Shown: positions 44,097 through 54,165, counted from the first letter of the stretch. The stretch is DNA of 64,000 nucleotides from Charina bottae (GCA_023362775.1 JALMGJ010000003.1:81295855-81359854), one strand, 5' to 3'. Program-made: numbers and translations. Notes: generated by a model from the letters alone, not told the origin.

Positions 44097-45509
44097 AAGT
44101 GATTTATTCCTTTTTATTGAATTTTGATCAATAAAAGTGATTATATCAATTTAACACGTTAATTCTTGGGGTTTTTGTTTTTGGTTCTGTTATGTTCTGG
44201 TTATCTTTCTGTAAATAATTCTAAATTTGCAAAGATATATTAAGCTTCTCACTTTCTGTGATCCGAAGGATCCAGAATCTTGCAGTAATGACCCTAGAAG
44301 TGGATACTGCATAACAGCAGTTTCAGGTATGCCGAAAATGTCCTTTATGTATTCGCTCACTACTTTTCTTCTCTATTTTTCAGACATAATGATGTGATTT
44401 CAATATAGAACACAAACTTAGAAAAATACATGCGTAGTTTAGGCCACACATATTAGGAAAAGAGCGATACGAACATCTGTAAAGGCCTGTATATATAATA
44501 TTATAAGGTCCAAAGCAGCAAGAAGGAAACTGGTGGGCCATCACTGAGAAAGCTTTGCTCTTGGGTTAATTATTCTGTCTAATGATGGGTACATGAACAG
44601 AGTCTTTGACAATGACATAAGCAGATGGACCATACGTCTGGTAAGAATGGTCCTTTAGGTAATCTGGAGGTATTCGTCATTGCCACCATCTGAGTTTCAG
44701 CAGCTGAGGTGAAGATAGAGCTAAGTTAGAAAACTCCAACTGGATTGCAGTCTTCAAATCCCAGAGTAAGTCTATCAGAAGTTAATCAGAAAGATTTATT
44801 TTTATATCTCCAGCTCCTTGGACTCAAGTGTTACAGGAAAGCCTGCATCACCCTGCTTGGATGATAGTGGAAAGGCCCAGAGCAGATGAAATGCCTTGTC
44901 TGTTATGAGAATTTTATATGGGTTGGGTGAAGATGGCCTGAAGGCTTTAAATTCTTTCCCCTTAACATTCTCCTTCTATAAACTCCAGGTTTTGAAGTAG
45001 TAGCCAGTCATGTGGATCTCACAATATTAGCTCAGAATATTTTGATGTGAAGGCACGGTGAGAAACGGTCACCTCTATTTTAAGGAAAAACTTTCAGTCT
45101 GCCTAATGGGAGAACTATACGAAGTTGTGCAAGTTATTATGTTAAGCCAATGTACACTGGTTAATTGGTTCTTATTAACAATCCCTAATAGCAACAACAT
45201 TCTCAAGATAGGATTTTAGGGATGTGTAGCTATTCCACTCTGAAGTAGAAAAAGTACTACAGGGGGTCTCTACCTGTTGGAGGCACATTAAAGAAACTGC
45301 ATCTCACATGATAGCCACACAACCCCAGAAAGGTATGGGTTGGAAATAAGGAAGACTAGCCAGGGTGGGTTGAGGTCATTGTTCTCTACCATTGTAAATG
45401 GGCAAAAGGAATAAGCTTGAACAACAGAAGTAAGAGCCACAACCATGACAACAGTCAGATAAGAGAAATCTGAGTCCAGGGCAGAAATGTAATTTGAGAA
45501 AGCGTATCA
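44097..45509. other. Non-coding sequence, no feature recognised
   Basis: 1.4 kb without repeat families I can name; the distal part may include the 5' portion of the LTR-like segment that follows. Confidence 0.45.
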
Positions 45510-45668
45510 GACAGGACTCTCCCTTGTCCCCACGAAGATAAAGGGAGGGAGGGGGGAAGCATATTCACACTTGCAAGATTCTGTTACTGTAACCTTATAA
45601 TAAAAGTAGTATTAGCATTCATACGTAACTTTGGTTTTCTAGTCTGGTCTATCTTGAAGGGCCAGTCA
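45510..45668 (+). mobile_element. LTR-like 3' segment (R/U5 region) of an endogenous retroelement
   Basis: 'CTTGCAAGATTCTGTTACTG', a polyadenylation signal AATAAA at about 45599-45604, then 'CTAGTCTGGTCTATCTTG' and a CA end. These words recur in order at 58806-58908. Two loci sharing a polyA-signal-plus-60-bp structure suggest the same LTR family. The 5' boundary is not visible and no coding region accompanies it. Confidence 0.5.
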
Positions 45669-46605
45669 TTGCCTCCTTAGCTCAAATGCATATTTCCCTG
45701 GGACTGTGCATCTACTATGCAAATCTAGGAACAGGCATGCTTTCTTTAAGGAGGTGCTCACAAGTGTAGGAAGTGTGCCCATGTTCTCTTCAAAGCACCT
45801 TTTCTGGTTTAGATCTAAATAACTGTACCTCATTAAATTTCCATGATTCAGTGGGTTGTAAGGGGCAGGATGTTCTAACCTCCACAGGAAACTTGTAGCA
45901 CTCATGTACTTCCTCATGGTCTTTAATATTAGAGGTTACGGTAATGCAATTCTTTGAAAGAGCATCTTGCTTGATGGAGATATGCACAAAGAACTCTTTT
46001 GAAACTCAAAGGATGCCACACCCCACTTCTAATTATTAGTGGAGTAGCTACATCATTTTGAGTTATCTGTCATGGGTACTGCATGCAGAAGGACCACTAT
46101 GAAGCCATGTGGCCAGTTGAGGCAGATCAGCTCCACCTCCACTGCAGTGGAGAAACTCAGCTCTACAATATGAAGCATCTTACAAGATTATTAGAGATCT
46201 CTCCATATGCATATAATTACTTGGTATACAGGATGGGGCAGTTAAAGTAGCCCATACTCATTTGTAACTCTAGGTGTTCACTTGAGCTTTGGTTCAGGTT
46301 GAAACACATCAGTCCTGAGATAAATGCATGCTAACTTCATACATCCTATATCAGAGTGCTCTCTGGGGAGAAAACTATTTAACATCTTCCTCTGATATCT
46401 TCCCTTTCACTGTTTTGGGATTCTGAATGCCAGCAGTGATGTGGACACTTATTCAGATGGTGAAAGACCAGGTAAGTCAATAGCAGTATCTACCTGAGCA
46501 TCAGATCTGAGTTTATTAGTTCCTTGTTTTGTGAAAGTCATGCATCTTGCCTTCCTATGAAAAATAGCAACCAAGATGGCAAACTGTAATACTGATAAAA
46601 ATAAA
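45669..46605. other. Non-coding sequence, no feature recognised
   Basis: Frames at 45666-45987 on the minus strand overlap and have no domain. Confidence 0.45.
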
Positions 46606-46607
46606 AC

Positions 46608-46643
<36 letters not shown>
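46606..46643. repeat. (AAT)n microsatellite
   Basis: About eleven AAT units. Confidence 0.95.
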
Positions 46644-46644
<1 letters not shown>

Positions 46645-46979
46645 TGACATATGATTAAAAAGATAATGAAAAGCACAATTCTAACACTGAGACCAGATCT
46701 AGTAATCAGGAACATCTGAATCCAAGAACCCCTAGGATAAAGTTGTAGCTGTACTCCAGAGACAAATGCTCCTTACTTTTAAGAGCCTTGGGTGTCAAAT
46801 TTGCCCTTTTTGACCCCTTTGACTCCCCATGTACATGCCGTTTTTACCTACCAATGCCTACCTACCTACCTACCTTTTCCACACTCTAATCTGTTTACCC
46901 CAGAGTCTCATGTTTTTCTTTGTCAGAACTGAGTTAACAAATCATGCTTAGCCATGGTGTGTCCAACCATGGTCCTGGT
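46644..46979. other. Non-coding sequence with a CTAC repeat
   Basis: (CTAC)n at 46857-46876; otherwise unrecognised. Confidence 0.5.
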
Positions 46980-47117
46980 TATCTGTGGGACCTCCTCTCT
47001 CCAATAGTTTCTGCCTGTCTATATGTTCAGGTGGAGTGGGTGCGCTCCAGTTCCCCTCAATTAAATGTTGTCATCTTGTGGGACCAAGGAAGCATGCCTT
47101 CTCTGTCGGTGCCCCTG
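46980..47117 (+). mobile_element. CR1 LINE, left part of a copy split by the hAT insertion
   Basis: In one frame this reads toward '...GPRKHAFSVGAPA' and stops at the hAT boundary. The reading continues as 'LWNSIPPEIRQSPSLL' after 50205. The CR1 C-terminal box is normally continuous ('RAFSAAAPALWN'). Confidence 0.85.
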
Positions 47118-47441
47118 TAGGGTGACCATACGTCCCGTTTTGAACGGGACAGTCCAGTTATTTTAGCATTTTTCCACCGTCCCGTCGTTTTGATCAAAAT
47201 CTCAATTTTGTCCCTTTTTTAAACCCAGCAGGAAGGAGGACAGGAAGACAGGAAGGAGGACTGGAGCCGGACTTGCCATTGGAGGCAGTCCGGAAGAGGC
47301 CCTATCAGCGCGGCAACTGGAAGCCCAGTTGCCACGTGCGATCCCAGCAGCAGAAGCAGCACCACAGTCCAGGTTCCTGCCTCCTTACCTGATCCTGAGA
47401 TTGTCTGCCCAGCAGTGGTGAGGCCAGGGGAAGGTTGTGGA

Positions 47442-47540
47442 AAGAGGGTGTGTGTGTGTGTGTGTGTGTTTGTGTGTGTGCGTGTGCACAGATTACTTGC
47501 TCAGCGTAATCGCGCGCGCGCACACACACACACACGCACC
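47442..47540. repeat. (TG)n and (CG/CA)n alternating purine-pyrimidine tracts
   Basis: (TG)n at 47448-47484 and CGCGCGCGCG followed by (CA)n at 47512-47537. Alternating purine-pyrimidine DNA with CG steps is a classic Z-DNA-prone composition. Confidence 0.9.
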
Positions 47541-47680
47541 CCACAACCTCTTTCTCCAGCCTCCCTGCAACAGGTCCGGGTGCATTTGGTCATGGGGAGG
47601 CTGGAGAAAGAGCGTATGGGGTGCATGTGTGTGTATGTGTGCGCATCTGATCGGGCTTGGCCGAGGGAGGAGAGTTGGCG

Positions 47681-48091
47681 GGCCGCTGAGCAGGAGAATC
47701 CGGCTGCGCTCGGCTGCTTCAGCCACACCACTCCACCCCTTGCTGCCCGCTGAAGCTCCCCAGGGTGGCCACTCCTGCTTCTCACATACACAGACACACA
47801 CACTCATAGGACAGACTGCCCTCGGCAGGACCCAGCCGCGCTGAGGGGCTTCAGCCACACCACTCCGCCCCTTGCTGCCCGCTGAAGCTCCCCAGGGTGG
47901 CCACTCCTGCTTCTCACACACACACACACACACACACACAGGACAGACTGCCCTCGGCAGGAGCCAGCCGCGCTGAGGGGTTCAGCCACACCACTCCGCC
48001 CCTTGCTGCCCACTGAAGCTCCCCAGGGTGGCCGCTCCTGCTTCTCACATACACACACACACACACTCACAGGACAGACTGCCCTGGCAGG
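47681..48091 (+). repeat. Tandem array of three ~130-bp GC-rich units, each with a CA tract
   Basis: Units at about 47681-47830, 47831-47960 and 47961-48091. Each contains 'TTCAGCCACACCACTCC', 'CCCTTGCTGCC', 'TGAAGCTCCCCAGGGTGGCC', a (CA)n tract and 'GGACAGACTGCCCT'. The CA tract differs in length between units. Confidence 0.92.
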
Positions 48092-48249
48092 AGCTGACCA
48101 TGCTGGGAGGCTTCAGCGGGTGGCGAGGGGCGGAGTGGTGTGGCTGAAGCCCCTCAGCACGGCCGGCTCCTGCCAAGGGCAGTCTGTCCTGTGAGTGTGT
48201 GAGTGTGTGTGTGTGCATCTGATCGGGGTTGGCCGAGGGAGGAGAGTTG
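48092..48249 (-). repeat. Inverted copy of the ~130-bp unit
   Basis: 'GGGGCGGAGTGGTGTGGCTG', 'GGGCAGTCTGTCC' and a (TG)n tract are the complement of the preceding units. Direct and inverted copies meet at 48091/48092 and form a head-to-head palindrome of more than 200 bp. Confidence 0.9.
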
Positions 48250-48394
48250 TTGCCGCTACACATAACAATAACTACATTTATGTATACATATTTACATTTG
48301 ATTTATAATATTCATTATCTAATATATTTCATATAACATATCTTTATTTTAAATTATTTTCCCTGTTTCCCTCTTCCCTTCTTCTTCCTCTAAC
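48250..48394. other. AT-rich centre of the composite element
   Basis: ACATTTATG/ATATTTC-rich DNA that continues after the Penelope-like and SINE insertions (48932-48948 and 49315-49590). It may itself be a foreign insertion, but no ends were found. Confidence 0.5.
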
Positions 48395-48406
48395 CCTTTC
48401 TAACTA

Positions 48407-48919
48407 TGGCTGTTGTGGGTCTTCCGGGCTGTGTGGCCGTGTTCTGGAAGTTGTGGTTCCTAACGTTTTGCCAGCATCTGTGGCCAGCATCTTCAGAGGG
48501 CAGGAGCACAGATAGAAGCAAAATCTCTGTGCCCAGGTAGAGTGGCAATGTTCTATTTATAGAGCTAAATTATAGGAGATTAGGTGGGGTTTTTTGTTGT
48601 GTTGAAATGTTAACGAGTGGCTGATGAGCGTGATTAGCATGTTCATTGTGAGAAGTATTCCCATGTCCTGGTGGTTGGACTGAGTTCGTTGACCTTTTGC
48701 AGGCTGTGTTTTTCAGGACTGGTAGCCAGGTTTTGCTAATTTTTAAACTTTCTTCTTTTTTATTGTAACTGTGCTGGTGTTTGTGAATTTCAATGGCTTC
48801 TCTGTATAATCTGGTGTAGTGGCTTTTGGTGTTGTCCAGTATTTCTGTGTTTTCAAATAGGATTTTGTGTCCCGTTTGCTTGAGAGCATGTTCAGCTACT
48901 GAAGAAGCCTTCGACAATA
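48407..48919 (-). mobile_element. Penelope-like element, 3' end with GIY-YIG C terminus, 12-bp target duplication
   Basis: Duplication CCTTTCTAACTA at 48395-48406 and 48920-48931. The minus strand carries the end of the Penelope-like polyprotein (described separately). About 110 bp before the element end comes a hammerhead-like structure (48457-48496: CTGAAGA, helix GCTGGC/GCTGGC-type, then AAAACGTT where the core expects GAAAC). It ends 'CCCACAACAGCCA'. The 5' part is truncated. Confidence 0.87.
48570..48917 (-). pseudogene. Penelope-like GIY-YIG endonuclease C-terminal fragment
   Basis: The frame contains 'SSVAEHALKQTGHKILFENT' and 'SHYTRLYREAIEIHKHQHSY' followed by 'NKKEESLKISKTWLPVL'. 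These match the conserved C-terminal block after the GIY-YIG catalytic part of Penelope-like elements (S-A-V-A-E-H-x-x-x-x-x-H; R-x-x-R-E-A-I-E-I; E-x-x-L-x-x-x-x-x-W-x-x-x-L). The catalytic Glu of the R-E-A-I-E-I block is retained. The GIY and YIG motifs and the RT lie in the missing 5' part. It is not functional. Confidence 0.85.
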
Positions 48920-48962
48920 CCTTTCTAACTACTTTATTTATATATATCTAATTCTAACCTTA

Positions 48963-49300
48963 AGGGGGCGTGGTGGCTCAGCGGGTAAGACGCCAGGCTT
49001 GTCGATCGGAAGATTGCAAGTTTGGAGGTTCGAATCCCTAGCCCTGCGTGCAGAGTGAGCTCCCGCACTAGCTCCAGCTCTTGCCAACCTAGCAATTCGA
49101 AAGCATGCAAATGCAAGTAGATTAATAGGTACCACTTCGGTGGGTAGGTAACAGCGTTCTGCGCGCGTCATGCCGGGCACATGACCGTGGAAGCGTCTTT
49201 GGACAACGCTGGCTCTTCGGCTAACAAACGGAGATGAGCACCGGCCCCTAGAGTCGGACACGACTGCACAAATGTGCGGGGGGTACCTTTACCTTTACCT
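48963..49300 (+). repeat. SINE A, full length (338 bp), 14-bp target duplication
   Basis: Duplication TAATTCTAACCTTA at 48949-48962 and 49301-49314. The sense strand has pol III signals: A-box region 'GTGGCTCAGCGGGTAAGAC' and B-box 'GGTTCGAATCC' at 49027-49037. It ends in repeated TACCTT units. The cleanest plus-strand copy here. Confidence 0.95.
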
Positions 49301-49314
49301 TAATTCTAACCTTA

Positions 49315-49594
49315 TCACTATTTTCTTTTTCTTCTCTTATGTTATATTACTGATTTATTAAGTATTTATTTCAAATTCAATTTTTGACTTATACATCTTT
49401 ACCATACAATACTTACGTACATTTCATTAAAATACCTCCAGTTTTCTTAACAAAAAATTGTGTAAATACCTGATTTACATTTTTCTTCTTTCTTCTATAT
49501 ATATTCAAAAAGAATATAATATTAAGTAGAGATTAATAAACTATAAAAATAAAAATACAAACATAGGGGGGGCGGGGAAAAAAAAGAGATATAA
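49315..49594. other. AT-rich part of the composite element
   Basis: Continuation of the AT-rich centre, ending in a G-run (49565-49574) and an A-rich run. Confidence 0.5.
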
Positions 49595-49599
49595 GAAGA

Positions 49600-49790
49600 A
49601 AAATGTGTGTATGTGCATCTGATCGGGCTTGGCCGAGGGAGGAGAGTTGTCGGGCCGCCGAGCAGGAGAAGCAGGAGCCGGCCACCCTGGGGAGCTTCAG
49701 CGGGCAGCAAGGGGCGGAGTGGTGTGGTTGAAGCAGCCGAGCGCAGCCGGCTCCTCCTGCTTCTCCTGCTCTGCGGTGGTGGCAGCAGCA
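49600..49790 (-). repeat. Second inverted copy of the GC-rich unit
   Basis: 'GCATCTGATCGGGCTTGGCC' followed by 'GGGGCGGAGTGGTGTGG'. The first word also occurs in the same orientation at about 47643 and, with one change, at about 48219, so this segment also forms a long direct repeat with the left side of the element. Confidence 0.88.
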
Positions 49791-49984
49791 GTGACTCTCC
49801 TCCCTCCTTTGGCCAAGCCTGAGGGGGATGTGGCAGTGGTGGGCCTCCATCCCCTCCATCCCCGCCCCTTGTTCCCCGGCCGATGACGGTGCTGTGTGCA
49901 CAGTGTGTGTACTCCGGCCTCCCCCAAACACACCAGCTCTGACGCACCATTTACTGCTAGAAGAAAAAAAAACCCTTTAAAAAT

Positions 49985-50125
49985 AAAGAAAAATTAAAAT
50001 CCGAGCCAATCACGCTGATGGGGGCGGGGTTTGCAGGCGGGAGCCAATCGTGTGGGGCGGGGGCGGGGTTTGCAGGTGGGAGCCAATTGCGTGGACTGGG
50101 GGGCGGGGTTTGGAGGCCGGCATGG
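49985..50125 (+). repeat. GC-rich minisatellite of ~45-bp units
   Basis: Three units of the form 'GGGGCGGGGTTTG(C)AGG' plus 'GGGAGCCAATC'. The same unit type occurs inside the MITE at 33389-33653. Confidence 0.85.
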
Positions 50126-50205
50126 TGGCATAAGACCCTGTCCCGTTTTGCCATCCCAAATGTCCCGTTTTTGTCTGAAGGAAATATGGTCAGCCTATGC
50201 CCCTG

Positions 50206-50445
50206 CCCTCTGGAACAGCATCCCCCCAGAGATCAGACAGTCCCCCTCGCTCCTGGAATCCTTGTCATTTCTTTTTTTTATTATTGTCTTGGTTGCCTTT
50301 CAGATGGCCTGCTATGTTTTGTTATTATGTTTTTATTTTTTTTAATTGTACACTTGCTATGTTGTAAGCTGCTCAGAGTCTGTTGGAGTAGGTGGCCACA
50401 ACAAATTTAATAAATATAGTAATATAATTTAGCTTGCTATAATTG
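50206..50445 (+). mobile_element. CR1 LINE, right part of the split copy, with 3' UTR
   Basis: Resumes the C-terminal box with 'LWNSIPPEIRQSPSLL', then a T-rich 3' UTR, 'TTGTAAGCTGCTCAGAGTC' and an AATTTAATAAATA tail. Together with 46980-47117 it gives one interrupted CR1. Confidence 0.88.
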
Positions 50446-50576
50446 GCAGGATTCACATAGTATACTAAACCATAAACCATGATTTACAAACCATAGTGGC
50501 TAGGTTGCTCACATGGGTATAATTTGCATGGTAACATATACTGCTTGCTTTGTTTTTTGTTTTTTTTAATATGATG

Positions 50577-50642
50577 CTTTATTTATTTATTTATTATTTA
50601 AATTTATATCACCGTCCATCTCCCCCAACCGGGGGAGATTAA
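50577..50642 (-). mobile_element. Very short CR1 (L3-type) 3' end
   Basis: TTTA tail, then 'CACCGTCCATCTCCCCC' and the complementary 'GGGGGAGA'. About 65 bp. Confidence 0.78.
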
Positions 50643-51407
50643 ACTGCTTTATTTAGAGGCTCCATCAATATCTTACAGACCCAATTTCAGCAGCTGATCT
50701 CTTGGGCTTGCTATTTTGGATGTGTATTCAATATTCATAAAAATCAGATCCATTCCACATCTGTTTCAGACCTAGATTGCTTTGTGATTCTTTGGGAAAG
50801 GAAATTAGTTTGACTCTGAGTGGTTTCAGATGCGTAGTTGACACAGAAATAAAAGGGGTAGCATTCAGGGAGTTAATTTTTAAAGAGCTGATTTATATTC
50901 ATGAGACCTTTGACAGTATTTCAAAGCTTAGATTTTGTTTAAATTTAACAAATGCACTTGAACCTGCACTCTGATTTTCAGGCCCAGTAGCTTTATGATA
51001 AGGACAGTTTTAGTTTCATGCTACAGGCATTTTATACAAAAGTAAAGTTAAACTTTCAGACCTCCAAATTTGGATTGCTTTCTGCAATATAGCTCAGAAC
51101 TATTCTGATTCCACTGTGATCAATTTATTCTCCCAAATATCATTTTGTTTTGACTGACTTCCTCTCCCAAGTATTACAATGCCATATTTATTTATGTGTG
51201 GAGGTGTTTGTGTAACAGAAGTATCCGGGTTGAAGTCATAGTTCACCTGAAACATTTCCATCTCACAGTTGATGGTAGACTTCTCAGGCAAGATAGCCTT
51301 CATTTGCTGAAGATTTCACATGCCTTCTTGTGGCTGTGATCACAGAGAAATTCTTCAAAGGTAATCACACAACATGGCTAGAATATTTGAGAAACATTTT
51401 TTTGTCT
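50643..51407. other. Non-coding sequence, no feature recognised
   Basis: Short frames at 50777-50974 and 51100-51303 have no domain. Confidence 0.45.
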
Positions 51408-51722
51408 CTCATTTTATTTTATTTTATTTTATTTATTTTATTTTATTATTATTTTATTATTTTATTTTATTTTATTTTATTATTTTATTTTATTTTATTT
51501 TATTTTATTTTATTTTATTTTATTTTATTTTATTTTATTATTTTATTTTATTTTATTTTATTTTATTTTATTTTATTTTATTTTATTTTATTTTATTTTA
51601 TTTTATTTATTTTATTATTTTATTTTATTTATTTTATTTTATTATTTTATTTATTTTATTTTATTTTATTTTATTTTATTTTATTTTATTTTATTTTATT
51701 TTATTTTATTTTATTTTATTTT
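51408..51722. repeat. (TTTTA)n microsatellite, ~315 bp
   Basis: Mostly perfect TTTTA pentamers with scattered TTTA and TTA variants. It abuts the 3' end of a minus-strand SINE E, whose tail probably seeded it. The 126-142 residue frames through it (FYFILFYF repeats) are artefacts. Confidence 0.97.
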
Positions 51723-51957
51723 TGTTTTCTATCCCGCCTTTATTATTTTTATAAATAACTCAAGGCGGCGAACATACCTAATACTCCTCCCTCCTCCTAT
51801 TTTCCCCACAACAACAACCCTGTGAGGTGAGTTGCGCTGAGAGTGAGTGACTGGCCCAAGGTCACCCAGCCAGCTTTCATTCCTAAGGCGGGACTGGAAC
51901 TCACAAACTCCTGGTTTCTAGCCCGTTGCCTTAACCACTAGACCAAACTGGCTATTT
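51723..51957 (-). repeat. SINE 'E', second copy
   Basis: 'CCCGCCTTTATTATTTTTATAA', 'CAACAACCCTGTGAGGTGAG', 'CCCAAGGTCACCCAGCC' and the head complement 'CTTAACCACTAGACCAAACTGG', as at 39558-39812. Confidence 0.88.
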
Positions 51958-52440
51958 TGAAATTTTGAAAAGAGAATAATGTTTTTAGGTCTTGATATAA
52001 TTAGGGGAGGTAAAATGGTAGTTCAATCAATTTTGTTTTGTTATTATTAGTAGAGTCTCACAACAGCAAAGCCATAAAATAAAACATATGTAGCATTAGT
52101 AGTATCTAGATGTCTCTTCCAATATTTTATCTCACAGGTTATTAGATTCCAAATCCCATTAGTTGATATTAGATTCAAACATCCATTAGTTGTCACTAAT
52201 CTGGCCAATGGTCAGAAATGAAAAGAGTAATAGTTTAGTAACATCTGGAGGAAGGTCACAAATTTCTCAATAGTAAATTCAGACATACATCATTTTTTTT
52301 CTGCATGCAGTATGTTTGGTTTTTTTTTCCTTACTCATTTGTAATGATCATCTTCTGACTTTCCACTCATTTTCAACCATGGTATCATCACAACCTTCTC
52401 TATTGTCACATTGTTATGTTTTTCTCTCATTGTATTACAT
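51958..52440. other. Non-coding sequence, no feature recognised
   Basis: Nothing recognised. Confidence 0.45.
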
Positions 52441-52445
52441 AAATA

Positions 52446-52446
52446 T

Positions 52447-52516
<70 letters not shown>
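52446..52516. repeat. (ATCT)n microsatellite
   Basis: About 18 perfect tetramers (GATA/TATC class). Confidence 0.97.
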
Positions 52517-53246
52517 ATATTTTCTTACTAGCACTGCCAGAAGCACAATACAAAAGAAGATACTGTAGAATTTACCAGAAGTTTCATTAAGAAAGTATTT
52601 TGCAGCATGTGTCAACCCATAAAAAACTTGTGGGACCTTTTTTAAAAGTCTCTCTCATTTTACTTTACCTATTTACTAAACTTTTGTTATTCCTTATAAT
52701 CAACTAAGGCTGATTCTTTGTTGGAATCTGTGAGTGGTTTTCTTCTCAAAAACACCAGATAATCTAGGTGAGGCATGCAAAAATGTGAAGTCTAATACAT
52801 TTAGGATAGATAGAATATTCTAAAGAAGGGTATGTGAGTCACTTAAGATACCAATGACTCTTATTATGTTACTATTCTATGATTAGAATACAGTACGTTA
52901 TTCTGCATGATTTGTCATTTCATACAAGCATAAGCAAGGGAGCTTAGACTCTCTTATACCTGCTCTTAAAATATATACATTAGCTATAGATGGAAAGCAC
53001 AGGGACAATTTAAGTTATCCCAGAATGTAAAACAGAAGGATGCCTCTCTGATCCCAATGCCATACATTCATCTCTATTTACACCAAAGCAGGCATATGGA
53101 AGCAAACATACTTCCCTCCAGATATCCCTGCTCTGCTCTTTTCACACCTGATACTTTCCCAGTCTCCAAAACATACTCAGTAAGAGCACTGAGAGAATCT
53201 TTAGGGCCACAAGTGTGATAATACCTTCTAGGTCTTCTATATGTCT
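52517..53246. other. Non-coding sequence, no feature recognised
   Basis: No recognised family or gene. Confidence 0.45.
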
Positions 53247-53253
53247 CTAACAA

Positions 53254-53574
53254 GGGGCGTGGTGGCTCAGCGGGTAAGACGCCAGGCTTGTCGATCGCAA
53301 GTTCGGAGGTTTGAATCCCTAGTCCCGCGTGACGGAGTGAGCTCCCGCACTCGCCCCAGCTCTTGCCAACCTAGCAATTTGAAAGCATGCAAATGCAAGT
53401 AGATGAATAGGTACCACTTCGGTGGGTAGGTAACAGCGTTCCGCGTGCGTCATGCCGGCCACATGACCGTGGAAGCGTCTTCGGACAACGCTGGCTCTTT
53501 GGCTAACAAACGGAGATGAGCACCGGCCCCTAGAGTCGGACACAACTGCACAAATGTGCAGGGGGAATCTTTAA
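53254..53574 (+). repeat. SINE A, with an 8-9 base deletion in the tRNA head
   Basis: Short duplication CTAACAA at 53247-53253 and 53575-53581. Relative to 48963-49300 the head lacks the bases between 'GTCGATCG' and 'CAAGTTCGG' (the anticodon-arm side), and the 3' end has decayed to 'GGGGGAATCTTTAA'. Confidence 0.9.
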
Positions 53575-53581
53575 CTAACAA

Positions 53582-54089
53582 TAAGAATGCAAGCTGTATG
53601 ATATAATCACACAGTAGGCTGGGTATCATTATAAAGATATTGCCTATCTTTCTCATCTCCAGCTTACTTGCATACCACATTTCTAAACTGCCTGAAAACC
53701 TCAGTTCCCTGAACCTCAGTTCATGGATGACCTCTCCGTGTGCAGCTGCCATAATCTGAGCAGGCGTCTCTGACCTTGATAAAATGTTCTGTTTACAGCA
53801 GAGGCCACATTTACAAAGCCACCTTTCTTTATTAAAGTACTTCTGCTGTACATAGTTCAGTCTCTACAAGAGATGACTTGATCTTCCTCTATCAAACATG
53901 TGCACTAACATCACTTAAAAGCACATGCAAACTCAATTTCCCATTTTGCAGTCTGATTAATTTGAGAGTTCTCTTGCTGCGTTGAATAGTGCCATTTATT
54001 TCAGATAAGAACAGTTGCCTTATGTTTAGTCAGGCAGGACAATATTGTTTTACCTTATCAGATAGGGGTGTTCCCCAACCCAACCTGGT
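53582..54089. other. Non-coding sequence, no feature recognised
   Basis: Nothing recognised. Confidence 0.45.
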
Positions 54090-54165
54090 GTTTTCAGGAA
54101 TTGAACCTGAATGAAGAACATGTGCTTTATGACCAAGCTACATTACAGAATGGCCCAACTTACAA
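54090..54165 (-). repeat. tRNA-like SINE head fragment (SINE D type)
   Basis: The complement contains 'GTAGCTTGGTCATAAAGCACATG' and the B-box-like 'GGTTCAATTCC'. Only the head is present. Confidence 0.5.

Larger units (their letters stand above)
47118..50197. mobile_element. 3.08-kb hAT-type composite element inserted in CR1
   Basis: Ends TAGGGTGACCATA and TATGGTCAGCCTA are inverted repeats. A perfect 8-bp duplication TGCCCCTG lies at 47110-47117 and 50198-50205. The subterminal 'CGTCCCGTTTTGAACGGGAC' at left and 'GTCCCGTTTTTGTC' at right reinforce the inverted ends. No transposase is present. The interior has TG/CA arrays, GC-rich ~130-bp repeats in both orientations, an AT-rich centre with a Penelope-like insertion and a SINE A, and a right-hand minisatellite. 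Without the two insertions it would be about 2.2 kb, so it is a non-autonomous element that expanded by internal duplication. Confidence 0.88.

Noticed and set aside
47681..48091. Regularly spaced repeats resembling a CRISPR-like array
   Set aside because: Units are contiguous 130-bp tandem copies without unique spacers, in a vertebrate genome.
47415..48263. Several 70-148 residue frames with C-V-C-V or H-T-H-T runs
   Set aside because: They translate TG/CA tracts and the GC-rich repeats of the hAT composite on both strands; mutually overlapping and repetitive.
48963..49050. Possible tRNA gene with A and B boxes
   Set aside because: It is the head of a SINE with a 3' body and target duplication; the other SINE heads were rejected for the same reason.
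47250..50150. GC-rich, CpG-containing region that could be taken for a CpG island or promoter
   Set aside because: It lies wholly between the ends of a hAT-type insertion and is explained by its internal repeats; no adjacent gene.
51330..51758. Open frames of 126-142 residues rich in F, I, L and Y
   Set aside because: They are translations of the TTTTA microsatellite; no codon structure beyond the repeat.
52316..52531. 71-residue frame ending in I-Y-L-S repeats
   Set aside because: Half of it translates the ATCT microsatellite.
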